Part shown: positions 1-8,217 of the stretch, piece by piece
Layout: the number at the start of each line of letters is the position of its first letter
Position numbering within the stretch: the first letter of the stretch is position 1
Assembly: GCA_013822735.1 (NCBI GenBank)
Contig: PNKZ01000001.1
Coordinates: forward strand, 992,001 to 1,056,000
Reading direction: 5' to 3'
Origin: Pirellula sp.
GTDB lineage: Bacteria; Planctomycetota; Planctomycetia; Pirellulales; PNKZ01
DNA: 64,000 nt
Notes under the pieces: generated by a model
Told to the model about the DNA's origin: nothing
What the model saw: only the letters and a program-made list of their open reading frames with translations
Database searches by the model: none
Position numbers and translations under genes: made by a program

Positions 1-1809
1 GAACAAGTCGACATCTTGGCGAAATGGATCGACTCGGGCGCCCCGTGGCCCGCACTGCCGCTCGCGCCCGAGCAAACGGCGCTTGCCCCCCTCGTCGACG
101 ATGCCAAGTTCCTGCGACGCGCCTATCTCGACACGGTCGGCGTCCCGCCGACAGTCGATGAGGCCCGCGCGTTCCTGGCCGACAAATCGCCGACCAAGCG
201 CACCGATCTGATCGATCACTTGTTGGCCGACGAGCGCTACGCTGATCATTGGATCAGCTACTGGCAAGATTTGCTGGCCGAGAACCCGACTTTGATCAAC
301 GCCACGCAGAACAGCACCGGCCCGTTCCGCTGGTTCTTGCACGACGCGTTGCGCGACGACAAGCCGCTCGATCGGATGGTGACGGAGCTCGTGATGATGC
401 GCGGCAGTCAACATGAAGGGGGCAGCGCCGGCTTCGGGCTGGCCGCCCAGAACGACGCACCGCTGGCCGCGAAGGCCCACGTGGTCGCCGGAGCGTTTCT
501 GGCGCTCGAGCTGCAATGTGCCCGCTGCCACGACTCGCCATATCACAGCACGACGCAGCGCGACTTATACTCGCTCTCAGCCATGCTCACGCGCAAAGCG
601 GTGACCGTGCCGAAGACGAGCAGCGTTCCGGCGGCGTTCTTCGAGAAGAAGGCCCGCGAGTCGCTCATTAAGGTGACGCTCAAGCCGGAAGAATCGATTC
701 CGCCGAAATGGCCGTTTGCCGAAGTGACCGGCGCGGCCGACGATGAACTGCTCGACGCCTTGTGCGAAGAGCCGAAGGACACGCGGGAACGGTTTGCCGC
801 GCTCGTGACGGCGCCGCAGAACACGCGCTTCTCGCAAGTGGTCGTGAATCGCATTTGGCGACGTCTGATGGGCTCGGGCATCGTGGAGCCGGCCAACGAT
901 TGGGAAGGTCGCCGCGCGAGCCATCCGGAGCTGCTGCGTTGGCTGGCCAATGAACTCGTCGCCAACGACTATAGCCTCAAGCATGTCGCGCGCTTGATCA
1001 TGACCTCGGACGCATACCAGCGCGAAGCGGTGGGCGAGAATTTGAAGGCCGACGCCGATGCGCGGTTCTTCAATGCACCCGAACGTCGCCGACTTTCGGC
1101 CGAGCAAGTGGTCGACTCGTTCTTCGCGGCCGCCGGCGTGCCGATGGACGTGGAACTCATGACGCTCGATCCGGACGGACGCCGCCCGGCGAGCAACAGG
1201 AATTCGTTCGACAAGCCGCGCCGGTCTTGGATGATGGTGAGCTTGTCGAACGAGCGTGATCGCCCGAGCCTGACGTTGCCGCGAGCCGCGGCCGTGGCGG
1301 AAGTGCTGGAAACGTTCGGCTGGTCGGCCGCGCGGCAAGTGCCGAAGAACGATCGCGAGACGGCTCCCAACGTGCTCCAGCCTGGTGCGCTCGGGAATAG
1401 CTCGCTGGCGACGTCGCTGACGCGGGCCGCTTACCGTTCGCCGCTGGCCGAGCTGGCCGTCGATGCGAAGGAGCCGGGCGAGGTTGTCGATACCGTGTTC
1501 CTGCGGTTCTTGAGCCGGCAGCCGACGGACGCAGAACGAAAGTTGTTTGTCGCGGCGCTCAGCCCCGGCTTCGACGAACGTTTGACGCCGGCCGACGAGA
1601 TCAAGCTGCCGCCGCCGCCGGAACTGCTGCCGCGCGTCACCTGGTCGAACCATTTGCGTAACGAAGCGAACACCATTCAACAAGAATGGGAAAAGCGCAC
1701 ACGCGACGGGCCGCCGGTCGATCCGCGACTGAAGCCGCAGTGGCGCGAGACGTACGAAGACTTTGTTTGGAGCGTCGTGAACCTGCGCGAGTTTGTGTGG
1801 ATGCCTTAG
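1..1809 (+). CDS. DUF1549/DUF1553 (PSCyt2-PSD1) planctomycete protein, 5' end outside window
   Basis: The reading frame is open from base 1 ([17 protein letters not shown]), which is the usual junction between an N-terminal cytochrome-like PSCyt1 region and PSCyt2, so the true start lies upstream and the TTG at 16 is only an internal codon. About 602 residues are visible. Residues ~35-190 match PSCyt2/DUF1549 and contain a CxxCH motif (C-A-R-C-H, near residue 170), compatible with covalent haem. Residues ~270-530 match PSD1/DUF1553 ([23 protein letters not shown]). The family is mostly planctomycetal, exported and of unknown biochemical role. It is followed after 71 bp by a DUF1501 gene, its standard partner. 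Family assignment is firm; function is not known. Confidence 0.93.
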   Translation, partial: EQVDILAKWIDSGAPWPALPLAPEQTALAPLVDDAKFLRRAYLDTVGVPPTVDEARAFLADKSPTKRTDLIDHLLADERYADHWISYWQDLLAENPTLINATQNSTGPFRWFLHDALRDDKPLDRMVTELVMMRGSQHEGGSAGFGLAAQNDAPLAAKAHVVAGAFLALELQCARCHDSPYHSTTQRDLYSLSAMLTRKAVTVPKTSSVPAAFFEKKARESLIKVTLKPEESIPPKWPFAEVTGAADDELLDALCEEPKDTRERFAALVTAPQNTRFSQVVVNRIWRRLMGSGIVEPANDWEGRRASHPELLRWLANELVANDYSLKHVARLIMTSDAYQREAVGENLKADADARFFNAPERRRLSAEQVVDSFFAAAGVPMDVELMTLDPDGRRPASNRNSFDKPRRSWMMVSLSNERDRPSLTLPRAAAVAEVLETFGWSAARQVPKNDRETAPNVLQPGALGNSSLATSLTRAAYRSPLAELAVDAKEPGEVVDTVFLRFLSRQPTDAERKLFVAALSPGFDERLTPADEIKLPPPPELLPRVTWSNHLRNEANTIQQEWEKRTRDGPPVDPRLKPQWRETYEDFVWSVVNLREFVWMP

Positions 1810-1880
1810 GAAGTCGTTCGTTGCCCGGCCCGTCGTTTATCACTCGCCACCCACCACTCATCACTCACCACAAAACAGCC

Positions 1881-3170
1881 ATGTCAATTCCTCGTCGCCA
1901 ATTTCTTGCATCGGCCGCCGCTGCTACGCTTGCACCTTCGCTCCTTGCCGGCAACTTGGCCCGGGCGAACTCGGAAGGGGCTCGCCTCCGGGGCAAGGCC
2001 GAGCATGTGATTTCCATCTGGCTCGGCGGCGGCATGGGGCAGATCGATACGTTCGATCCGAAGCGCCGCGGCGATCCGAAGAAGAAAGTCGCCGGCTCCT
2101 ACTACGACAGCATTCCGACGGCCGTCGACGGTGTGCGGCTGTGCGAACACTTCTCGAAGCTCGCGCCGCTCATGGATCGCGTGACCGCGGTGCGGACGGT
2201 GAACCATGCGGTGATCGACGAACACGCCGCGGCGACGAATTGGATGCACGTCGGCCGACCGGTGAGCGGCACTGTGATGTATCCCTCGTTCGGTTCCATT
2301 ATTGCGCACGAACGGGGGGCGGCCGTCGACGGGGCGCCGCCGTACGTGTTGATCGGGTATCCGAACGTCACGCGCGGACCCGGCTTCCTGGGTGCGAAGG
2401 CCGGCTATCTTTACTTGACCGACACGGGTCGCGGACCTGCCGGACTTTCGCGGCCGGAGACGGTGAGCGATGCTCGGGCCGCAAGACGCGAGCAGTTCTT
2501 TGCTTCGCTCCGTGCGGAACAGCCGAAGGTCGAAGACAAGCGGTTGCTCGATTACGATGCGGCCATTGATCAGAGCCTGAAGCTCAGCGGCCCGGAGTTT
2601 ATGCGGAGCTTCAATCTGCACGAAGAAAAGGGTTCGCTGCGCGACGGCTACGGCGGCGAGTTTGGTCAGCGTTGTTTGCTGGCGCGCCGACTTTGCGAAC
2701 GGGGCGTGCGGTTTATCGAGGTGTCGCACAATCTGAACTTCTTGAACGGCGCCGGCTGGGACGTGCATAACGGCGGCATCGTCGACCAGCACAAGCTGAT
2801 TCAAGAGCTCGACCAAGCGATGGCTGCGCTCATTCGCGACCTCGAAGCGCGGAAGATGTTGGATAAGACGCTGATCGTGGTGACGACGGAGTTCGGACGG
2901 CCGCCGGAATTTGACGGCGGCGGCGGGCGCGGTCACCAAGGCAGCGCGTTTAGCTGTGTCTTGGCCGGCGGCGGCTTGAAGCACTCGGGCGCTTACGGCG
3001 TGACCGACGAACTGTCGAAGAAGATCGTCAGCGATCCGGTCTCGGTGCCCGACTTCTTCGCGACGATCCACGCCGCGGTGGGAGTCGACTACGCGAAGAA
3101 CCTCTACGACGGCGATCGCCCGGTACCGGTAACCGACGGCGGCAAGCCGATTGCGGCGCTCTTTGCGTAA
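1881..3170 (+). CDS. DUF1501 family protein, Tat-type signal
   Basis: A 429-residue protein starting at the ATG at 1881; the frame stays open upstream into the preceding gene, but the Tat-like leader ([11 protein letters not shown]) sits directly after this ATG. The body has DUF1501 hallmarks: [15 protein letters not shown] near the N terminus, G-W-D-V-H in the middle and T-T-E-F-G-R-x-P...G-R-G-H toward the C terminus. The fold is related to alkaline phosphatase/sulfatase proteins, but no substrate is established. It is co-directional with the DUF1549/1553 gene just upstream, the normal pairing, suggesting an envelope complex with the cytochrome-like partner (inference). It converges on lgt, whose stop lies 3 bp beyond this stop. 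Confidence 0.93.
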   Translation: MSIPRRQFLASAAAATLAPSLLAGNLARANSEGARLRGKAEHVISIWLGGGMGQIDTFDPKRRGDPKKKVAGSYYDSIPTAVDGVRLCEHFSKLAPLMDRVTAVRTVNHAVIDEHAAATNWMHVGRPVSGTVMYPSFGSIIAHERGAAVDGAPPYVLIGYPNVTRGPGFLGAKAGYLYLTDTGRGPAGLSRPETVSDARAARREQFFASLRAEQPKVEDKRLLDYDAAIDQSLKLSGPEFMRSFNLHEEKGSLRDGYGGEFGQRCLLARRLCERGVRFIEVSHNLNFLNGAGWDVHNGGIVDQHKLIQELDQAMAALIRDLEARKMLDKTLIVVTTEFGRPPEFDGGGGRGHQGSAFSCVLAGGGLKHSGAYGVTDELSKKIVSDPVSVPDFFATIHAAVGVDYAKNLYDGDRPVPVTDGGKPIAALFA

Positions 3171-3173
3171 ACG

Positions 3174-4484
3174 CTACGCAGTCAGTTGCGTCTTCGGGGG
3201 CCAAGCGAAGCCGCGCGGGCGGCGCTCGATGTAGATCCACAACCCCGCGGCCGCGGCCAACAGCAGGATGCTGATGTGTTGCGAGATGCTCAAGCTCGTG
3301 CCGAACATGCCGGGCTCGTCGATGCGGATTTGCTCTAAGAGAAACCGCGAGATCGGATGGATGGTGAGCAATAGCGCGAAGGTCTCGCCGTCGCGACGGG
3401 CGAGCGGCGTGAAGGCGAGCAAGAGCAACATGCCGAGGAACCCGTCGATCGCGGCGTAGAGCTGCGCGGGATGCGTCGGCAGGCTGTGCTGCGTGAGGCC
3501 GGGGATCACGTTGACGGAACGGACGCCGCGATCGGTGCGCAGCTGCACGGGGAGGCGATTGTCGCGCACGGCGTAGAAGAGCAGGTCGCGGGCTTCGTCG
3601 AGCGAGGCCACGGGGCGGCCGTCGATCGCTTGCAGGTGTTCCCCCTCGGTGAGCCCGGCAAGTGCCGCAGGCGACCCGGGGACGACGCTATCGACCGTCA
3701 AAATAGGCAACCGCGCGTCGCCGGCTGACGCAGTGCTAGTTAGCAGGAAGCCGAACGCTTTTCCCTGCTGAATTTGGCGAATATGGGGAGGTGTTCCGGC
3801 GGGGAACTCGACCGCCCACGGGGCGGCGCAGACGTCGCCGAAGCAGCAGCCGTTGCAAAAGCAGCCGATGCGGCCGAGGGCAAGGCCGAGCATCATGCCG
3901 GGCGCCGCAAGGTCGGCCAACGCCAAACCCGGCAACTTGTGCTTGTAGGCGAACATCGCAAAGGCCGCCATGGCGCCGAGGAAGCCGCCGAAGACGACGA
4001 GCCCCCCCTGCGTCATGTTGAGCACGGCGATGATGGTTTCCGAGAGCGACTCCCGCTGGAACGTTTGCCAATACTCGATGACGTAGAAGGCTCGGGCTCC
4101 GACCATGCCGGCGACGAAGACCCAGAGCGCGAGCGAGAAAATGGTTTCCGAAGCAAGGCCGACGCGGCGGGCACGGTAGAGCGTGAGCCCGACGCCGGCG
4201 ACGATGCCGGAGAGGAGCATGACGCCGTAACCGCGAATCGCGATGCCGGTGACGCCCGTGACTTCATCGCGGATCATGATGCGCGGCACGACGTAGACGA
4301 TGACGAAGCCGACGGCGGCCATCGCGCCGAGGGAGCTTGCGAGTTCGCCGTTGAAGCCGGTGCGGCGCACATTCAAGACGGCATAGACCACGCACCAGAC
4401 CGCCCACAGCACGGCGGCGATACCGAAGCCGAAGAGGGGCACGCCGGCGATTTCGTTGGGGATGGTAAACAGGGTTTGCAGCAT
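3174..4484 (-). CDS. lgt: Prolipoprotein diacylglyceryl transferase (Lgt) with inserted PDZ domain
   Basis: Lgt transfers diacylglycerol from phosphatidylglycerol to the lipobox cysteine of prelipoproteins at the inner membrane. The 436-residue product has several hydrophobic segments and the family signature L-G-R-I-G-C-F-C-N-G-C-C-F-G (residues 203-216), G-G-L-V-V-F-G-G at 160-167 and T-H-P-A-Q-L-Y (337-343). It is much longer than typical Lgt (~270-290 residues) because residues ~250-328 form a PDZ-like domain (V-V-P-G-S-P-A-A-L-A-G-L, then I-D-G-R-P-V) between the signature and the T-H-P-A-Q-L-Y segment. The histidine found in enterobacterial H-G-G-L is replaced by F, as in other members with the G-G-L-V-F-x-G-G form. 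Start ATG at 4484. Lipoproteins elsewhere in the window (25.5, 46.1 and 49.3 kb) would be its substrates. Confidence 0.95.
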   Translation of the reverse strand: MLQTLFTIPNEIAGVPLFGFGIAAVLWAVWCVVYAVLNVRRTGFNGELASSLGAMAAVGFVIVYVVPRIMIRDEVTGVTGIAIRGYGVMLLSGIVAGVGLTLYRARRVGLASETIFSLALWVFVAGMVGARAFYVIEYWQTFQRESLSETIIAVLNMTQGGLVVFGGFLGAMAAFAMFAYKHKLPGLALADLAAPGMMLGLALGRIGCFCNGCCFGDVCAAPWAVEFPAGTPPHIRQIQQGKAFGFLLTSTASAGDARLPILTVDSVVPGSPAALAGLTEGEHLQAIDGRPVASLDEARDLLFYAVRDNRLPVQLRTDRGVRSVNVIPGLTQHSLPTHPAQLYAAIDGFLGMLLLLAFTPLARRDGETFALLLTIHPISRFLLEQIRIDEPGMFGTSLSISQHISILLLAAAAGLWIYIERRPRGFAWPPKTQLTA

Positions 4485-4588
4485 GGGGCGACTCGGGCAA
4501 AGCGACGGTACCGAGACTCAGGGCCGAAGATGAGAGAAGATGGCACGCTTTGCGATGGTAGGCAAGGTCGACTCGGCGCCGTCGTCGC

Positions 4589-5455
4589 CTACTTCGGCGG
4601 TGCTAGCAGCACGTTGTCGATCAAACGGGTCGTACCGACGTGGGCGGCAATCAATGCGACGCACGGACGATCGAGAATTGCCGGCTCGTGCAACGTTTCT
4701 GCATCGGCGACCACGGCATACTGCACGCGAACCTCGGGAACGGTCGCGAGCTCGGTTTGCAGATCATCGCGCAACTTCCAGACATCGCGCTGGCCGGCGG
4801 CTACCGACTGCTCGACCTTGCGCAAGGCGCGGCTGATGACCAAGGCGCTGCGGCGTTCGGCGGCCGAAAGGTAGATGTTGCGACTGCTGAGGGCGAGGCC
4901 GTCGGGCTCGCGTACCGTCGGGCAGACTTCGATTTGGATCGGGACGTTGAAATCGCGCACCATTTGTTGCACGACGCGGGTTTGCTGATAGTCCTTTTGA
5001 CCGAAGAAGGCGATGTCGGCGCCGACCATTTGGAACAGCTTGAGCACGATGGTGGCGACGCCCCGATAGTGTCCCGGGCGAAACTGACCTTCGAGCGGTT
5101 CGGCGACGCCGCTCATTTCAACAAAAGTGGCAAATCCCGCGGGGTAGACCTCGGCATTGTCCGGAGCGAATACAAGATCGGCACCTGCACGACCGACCGC
5201 CGCGACATCGGCATCGAACGTGCGCGGATACTTGGAGAAGTCTTCCTTGGGGCCAAACTGCGTCGGATTCACGAACACGGTGACCACCGTGTACCCGCAG
5301 ACCGCGTCCGAAGCCTCGACGAGGCTGACATGTCCGGCATGCAGCGCTCCCATCGTCGGGACGAGGCCGATTTTCTTTCCTGAAAGTCGCGCGGCGTTTA
5401 CCGCTTGGCGTAATTCGGCGACGGTTCGAACGATCTCTGGCGGCATCACGGGCAT
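4589..5455 (-). CDS. panC: Pantothenate synthetase (pantoate-beta-alanine ligase)
   Basis: This enzyme joins pantoate and beta-alanine with ATP, the last step of pantothenate (coenzyme A precursor) synthesis, in the cytoplasm. The sequence carries the nucleotidyltransferase HIGH-type motif (P-T-M-G-A-L-H-A-G-H, residues 33-42), F-G-Q-K-D-Y-Q-Q (151-158) and the KMSKS-like S-S-R-N-I-Y-L-S (190-197). Length (288 residues from the ATG at 5455) is normal for PanC. The frame extends to a TTG at 5476 that overlaps the folK stop; a third candidate is the ATG at 5446, which aligns best with the start of E. coli PanC. It lies directly downstream of folK, so folate and pantothenate synthesis genes appear to be co-transcribed. 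Confidence 0.95.
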   Translation of the reverse strand: MPVMPPEIVRTVAELRQAVNAARLSGKKIGLVPTMGALHAGHVSLVEASDAVCGYTVVTVFVNPTQFGPKEDFSKYPRTFDADVAAVGRAGADLVFAPDNAEVYPAGFATFVEMSGVAEPLEGQFRPGHYRGVATIVLKLFQMVGADIAFFGQKDYQQTRVVQQMVRDFNVPIQIEVCPTVREPDGLALSSRNIYLSAAERRSALVISRALRKVEQSVAAGQRDVWKLRDDLQTELATVPEVRVQYAVVADAETLHEPAILDRPCVALIAAHVGTTRLIDNVLLAPPK

Positions 5456-5472
5456 CGCATCGGATTGATTCT

Positions 5473-6402
5473 TCAATGGGCGGCTTCAAGGGCGGCGGCG
5501 AATTCCATCAACGCGTCTTCGCGCCGGCTGATATCCAAGACGACTTCGGGCAACCCGCTAGACGGAGCGTCGTTCGAACTTTGAGATGTGATCAGTCGGG
5601 CAATGAGTCGCGGAGTCGGGGGAACGGCGATCTCGGCAGGGAGGCCGATCATTCCGGCGCATTCGGCAAGCTCCCGAAATTCGTCGGACCACCAGCCGTC
5701 GTCGACCACCCATCGATCGCCGGCGGCCGTTAACGACGACGTTACGGCGGCCGCTCGCGCGTTGACAAATTGTAGCACTTGTGACGGCAGCAGACCATTG
5801 AGTGACGACAACGTTTCGAACGGCGCAACGTCGTCGGCCGTCGCTTCCACCAGAGACGCTCCGGCGGCATCGGCAGCCTCGGCGGCGAATTGCATCCGAA
5901 AACCGCCCAGGTGTCCCACGAATGCCACGTAATGCGGCGCCTTCGCCAAATGTTGCCATAGTTCGTCGAGCGTGCGACCTATTCGAGGATGACGCATCGC
6001 GCCGGCAATTTTTACGGCCCCTTCTAGGACAAATTTCCGATAGCTCAAGCGCGGGTGCGGCAGCGTCAGCCTTTGGCTTTGCAGCACGAGGTCGTCATAA
6101 AGCAACACGTCGAGATCAAGAGTGCGCGGTCCCCAAGCGATCTCGCGCACGCGGCCATGCGTGCTTTCGACGGCTTGCAGTGCGTCCAGTAGCGCTAACG
6201 GAGCCAGTGAAGTCTCCAGCAGAGCGGCGCCGTTCAAGAAGACATGTTGACCGCCGGGGCCGCCGACAGGAGAGGTTTCGTACCAGCGGCTGGTGCGAAC
6301 GACGTCGATGCCGGGCGTCGCCGTAAGATCACGACAGGCGTCGTCGAGTGTTTGGCGTCGATTGCCGACGTTGGAACCGAGAGCGACGAGTGCGTGGGCC
6401 AT
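5473..6402 (-). CDS. folK: HPPK (FolK) with an extra C-terminal domain
   Basis: FolK transfers pyrophosphate from ATP to 6-hydroxymethyl-dihydropterin in folate synthesis. Residues 1-~150 are a complete HPPK domain: A-L-G-S-N-V-G-N at 7-14, Y-E-T-S-P-V (41-46) and the metal/ATP-binding R-T-L-D-L-D-V-L-L-Y (93-102), then P-H-P-R-L. The protein has 309 residues, about twice the size of a stand-alone FolK. The extra ~150 residues begin Y-V-A-F-V-G-H-L-G-G-F-R-M-Q (158-171), whose position and spacing resemble the P-loop of deoxynucleoside kinases but without the GKT/S. FolK-dNK fusions are known in other bacteria, so this may be a degenerate relative (inference). The stop overlaps the panC 5' region, and a terminator at 6475-6530 isolates the gene from upstream transcripts. 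Confidence 0.93.
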   Translation of the reverse strand: MAHALVALGSNVGNRRQTLDDACRDLTATPGIDVVRTSRWYETSPVGGPGGQHVFLNGAALLETSLAPLALLDALQAVESTHGRVREIAWGPRTLDLDVLLYDDLVLQSQRLTLPHPRLSYRKFVLEGAVKIAGAMRHPRIGRTLDELWQHLAKAPHYVAFVGHLGGFRMQFAAEAADAAGASLVEATADDVAPFETLSSLNGLLPSQVLQFVNARAAAVTSSLTAAGDRWVVDDGWWSDEFRELAECAGMIGLPAEIAVPPTPRLIARLITSQSSNDAPSSGLPEVVLDISRREDALMEFAAALEAAH

Positions 6403-6474
6403 AGCGCGCGAAAGCGGCGGAGGGTTTGAAGTCGAGGTTGCCGTGCCGAATTATTCGGCAACGTCATTAGGCAA

Positions 6475-6530
6475 CAAAAAACGCCCGTCGGGAAGCGGTC
6501 GCCTTGCGAAGACCGCTACCCGAGGGCGTC
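6475..6530 (-). terminator. Intrinsic terminator, minus strand
   Basis: Inverted arms at 6481-6500 and 6511-6529 pair over about 19 bp with one bulge and one mismatch around a 10-nt loop. On the minus strand the stem is followed by six T residues (the A run at 6476-6481). On the plus strand there is no T run. It would end transcripts coming from the 7-8 kb side just before folK. Confidence 0.8.
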
Positions 6531-6622
6531 TGACAACAAACCACGAGGAAATGAAATGGTTGGGGGGGCATCCAGGCCGCAAGCAGAGTCGCCGAGTTCG
6601 ATCCGTCGGTCACGCCCCCAAG

Positions 6623-6850
6623 CTATTTCACTAAAAGTCCTCGAACAGGAATGCCCAAGCTGAGGAGCGTCCTGCTCCGCCGCCTGCACGAGTTCTTCGT
6701 GCATAGTGGGCAAACCTGGTCGTCAATTGTCTTGAATTGCACGGCCCCGTCATTGTCGCGACGGCAGCTCATCACATCGACGAAGAAGAGTTTCCGATCG
6801 CAGTCGTCGTTAATTGTTCGCGGAGGCGAGCGCCGCGTGAGCGGCCCCAA
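6623..6850 (-). CDS. Possible small Cys-containing protein
   Basis: A short open frame of 75 codons from a TTG at 6850; an ATG at 6772 would give a 49-residue product. The C-terminal part reads V-Q-F-K-T-I-D-D-Q-V-C-P-L-C-T-K-N-S-C, a C-P-x-C pair with a third Cys that could bind metal. It lies between the nitrilase-family gene and the terminator at 6475-6530, in the direction that terminator serves, which is the main reason to list it. I do not recognise the family and there is no clear ribosome-binding site. It could equally be untranslated sequence. Confidence 0.35.
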   Translation of the reverse strand: MGPLTRRSPPRTINDDCDRKLFFVDVMSCRRDNDGAVQFKTIDDQVCPLCTKNSCRRRSRTLLSLGIPVRGLLVK

Positions 6851-7128
6851 GCATCCCGACGATCAATTGATTGCGACAATTTCTCGAACGCAAAATGTTA
6901 TTCGAAAAACTGCGAGATTCGCAGGCAACGGACGCTTCTTGTGTCGAACGTGAAGAGGGTATTTTGTCGGCGGCGCGCGGGTTGTCAAGTTCGGCATCGA
7001 CAAAATTAGATGGCGCTTCGCCGCAAGAAACAGTTGCAATTTTGGGAGCATTCGCTCCGTGCGTGAAATCGGGAGCGCGATACCGGGGGGTGAGTGCGAA
7101 TCGTCGCCGACGACTCCATAAAAAAATT
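6851..7128. other. Intergenic region, nothing recognised
   Basis: This 278-bp stretch downstream of the nitrilase-family gene is richer in A+T than its surroundings and has an A7 run near 7119-7126 followed by TTTT. No convincing ORF, RNA gene or strong hairpin was seen. Confidence 0.5.
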
Positions 7129-7986
7129 TTAGAACGTTCGACGATGTCGCAGTGCAGGAAGTTGGGCGCGGACTTCGCTGATCCGATTCGCACACAAAGT
7201 CGCGCGCAAAACTGCTTCTCCCTCGCCGGCGCGTGCTAGCACTACGCCCCACGGATCGACGATGAGAGAATGTCCATATGTTTCCAGAGCCGCGTGTCGT
7301 CCGGTTTGATTGGCGGCGGCGAGGAAGCATTGGTTTTCTACGGCGCGTGCGCGACACAAGAGCTCCCAATGATCACGCCCGGTGGTCTTCGTGAACGCCG
7401 CCGGTACGGTGACGAGCGCGACTTCACGGTCCGCGAAACGGCGAAAGAGTTCGGGAAACCGCAAGTCGTAGCAAATTGCGGGAGCGGTCGAAATCGATGT
7501 CGCCGCAGCGCCCGTTGCGGCCGACATGTCGACCGACGTTGATAACTGAATGTCGGTGATCACGACGTCGGAGCCGGGCGCAAGCCACGACGATTCGCAG
7601 TATGTGAGCTTTCCGGGCAGGTCGACGTCGAACAAGTGCAGCTTGCGATAGAAGGCTTGCACTACGCCGGCGGCATCGATGATCAGGCAAGTGTTGTGAG
7701 CGCGCGACGGATCAGCCGATTGTTCGCAAAACGTTCCACCGACGAGCACGATGCGGAGCGATTGGGCTAAATCTTGGAGAAACTTCGCGGTCGGCCCGTC
7801 GAGAGGCTCGGCTTCTCCGAGCATCACGCGCCGATCGCCGAGACAATTGAAATACTCGGGAAGTACCACGAGCTTGGCGCCGAAGTCCGCAGCTTGACGG
7901 ACCAGTCGATCCGCCGTGGCCCAATTGGCGCGCTTGTCTTCGCTCGACGACATCTGAACGACGGCGATTTCGAGATCTTGCTGCAT
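7129..7986 (-). CDS. Nitrilase-superfamily amidase (omega-amidase/Nit-like)
   Basis: A 285-residue carbon-nitrogen hydrolase, a cytoplasmic enzyme that cleaves amide C-N bonds. The Glu-Lys-Cys triad is visible: E44 in V-L-P-E-Y-F, K115 in Y-R-K-L-H-L-F-D and C172 in I-C-Y-D-L-R-F-P-E-L. The sequence around the lysine (K-L-H-L-F-D-V-D-L-P-G-K) resembles Nit2/omega-amidase, which acts on alpha-ketoglutaramate, and more distantly Nit1 deaminated-glutathione amidase; the choice between them is open. I start at the ATG at 7986, where family similarity begins (I-A-V-V-Q-M). The open frame runs on to 8172, but that extension has no family resemblance and covers a hairpin. The gene stands alone. Confidence 0.9.
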   Translation of the reverse strand: MQQDLEIAVVQMSSSEDKRANWATADRLVRQAADFGAKLVVLPEYFNCLGDRRVMLGEAEPLDGPTAKFLQDLAQSLRIVLVGGTFCEQSADPSRAHNTCLIIDAAGVVQAFYRKLHLFDVDLPGKLTYCESSWLAPGSDVVITDIQLSTSVDMSAATGAAATSISTAPAICYDLRFPELFRRFADREVALVTVPAAFTKTTGRDHWELLCRARAVENQCFLAAANQTGRHAALETYGHSLIVDPWGVVLARAGEGEAVLRATLCANRISEVRAQLPALRHRRTF

Positions 7987-8140
7987 GATTACAAGAGGGC
8001 CGACTAAGAATCTATGAGGTTGTGTAACCGGTTTAGCATAGGAGGAGCAGGCAGAGCGTCGCAAGCCGACCCGCCGCCCACGCACCGGAAATGCGACGCT
8101 CGAGAACTTTGTGGAGTTCGAAGAGTCGCCTGAGAGTGCA

Positions 8141-8183
8141 GCAATAGTAGAGCCTTGGGCAAGTATGCCCAAGGCTCTATTGC
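8141..8183. terminator. Strong perfect hairpin, terminator-like
   Basis: A 13-bp perfect stem (8149-8161 with 8166-8178) with a 4-nt loop AGTA is extended by GCAAT/ATTGC at 8141-8145 and 8179-8183. It sits 35 bp after the stop of the Gly-rich protein on the minus strand. Neither strand has a T run, so it may be an atypical terminator or a 3' stabilising hairpin rather than a canonical intrinsic terminator. Confidence 0.55.
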
Positions 8184-8217
8184 GAATCGATCAGGTATGA
8201 TCAAGCGAATCGAACGA

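Noticed and set aside
3774-4874. 366-codon plus-strand frame
   Set aside because: Antisense to lgt and panC; Asp/Gly/His-rich with no domain.
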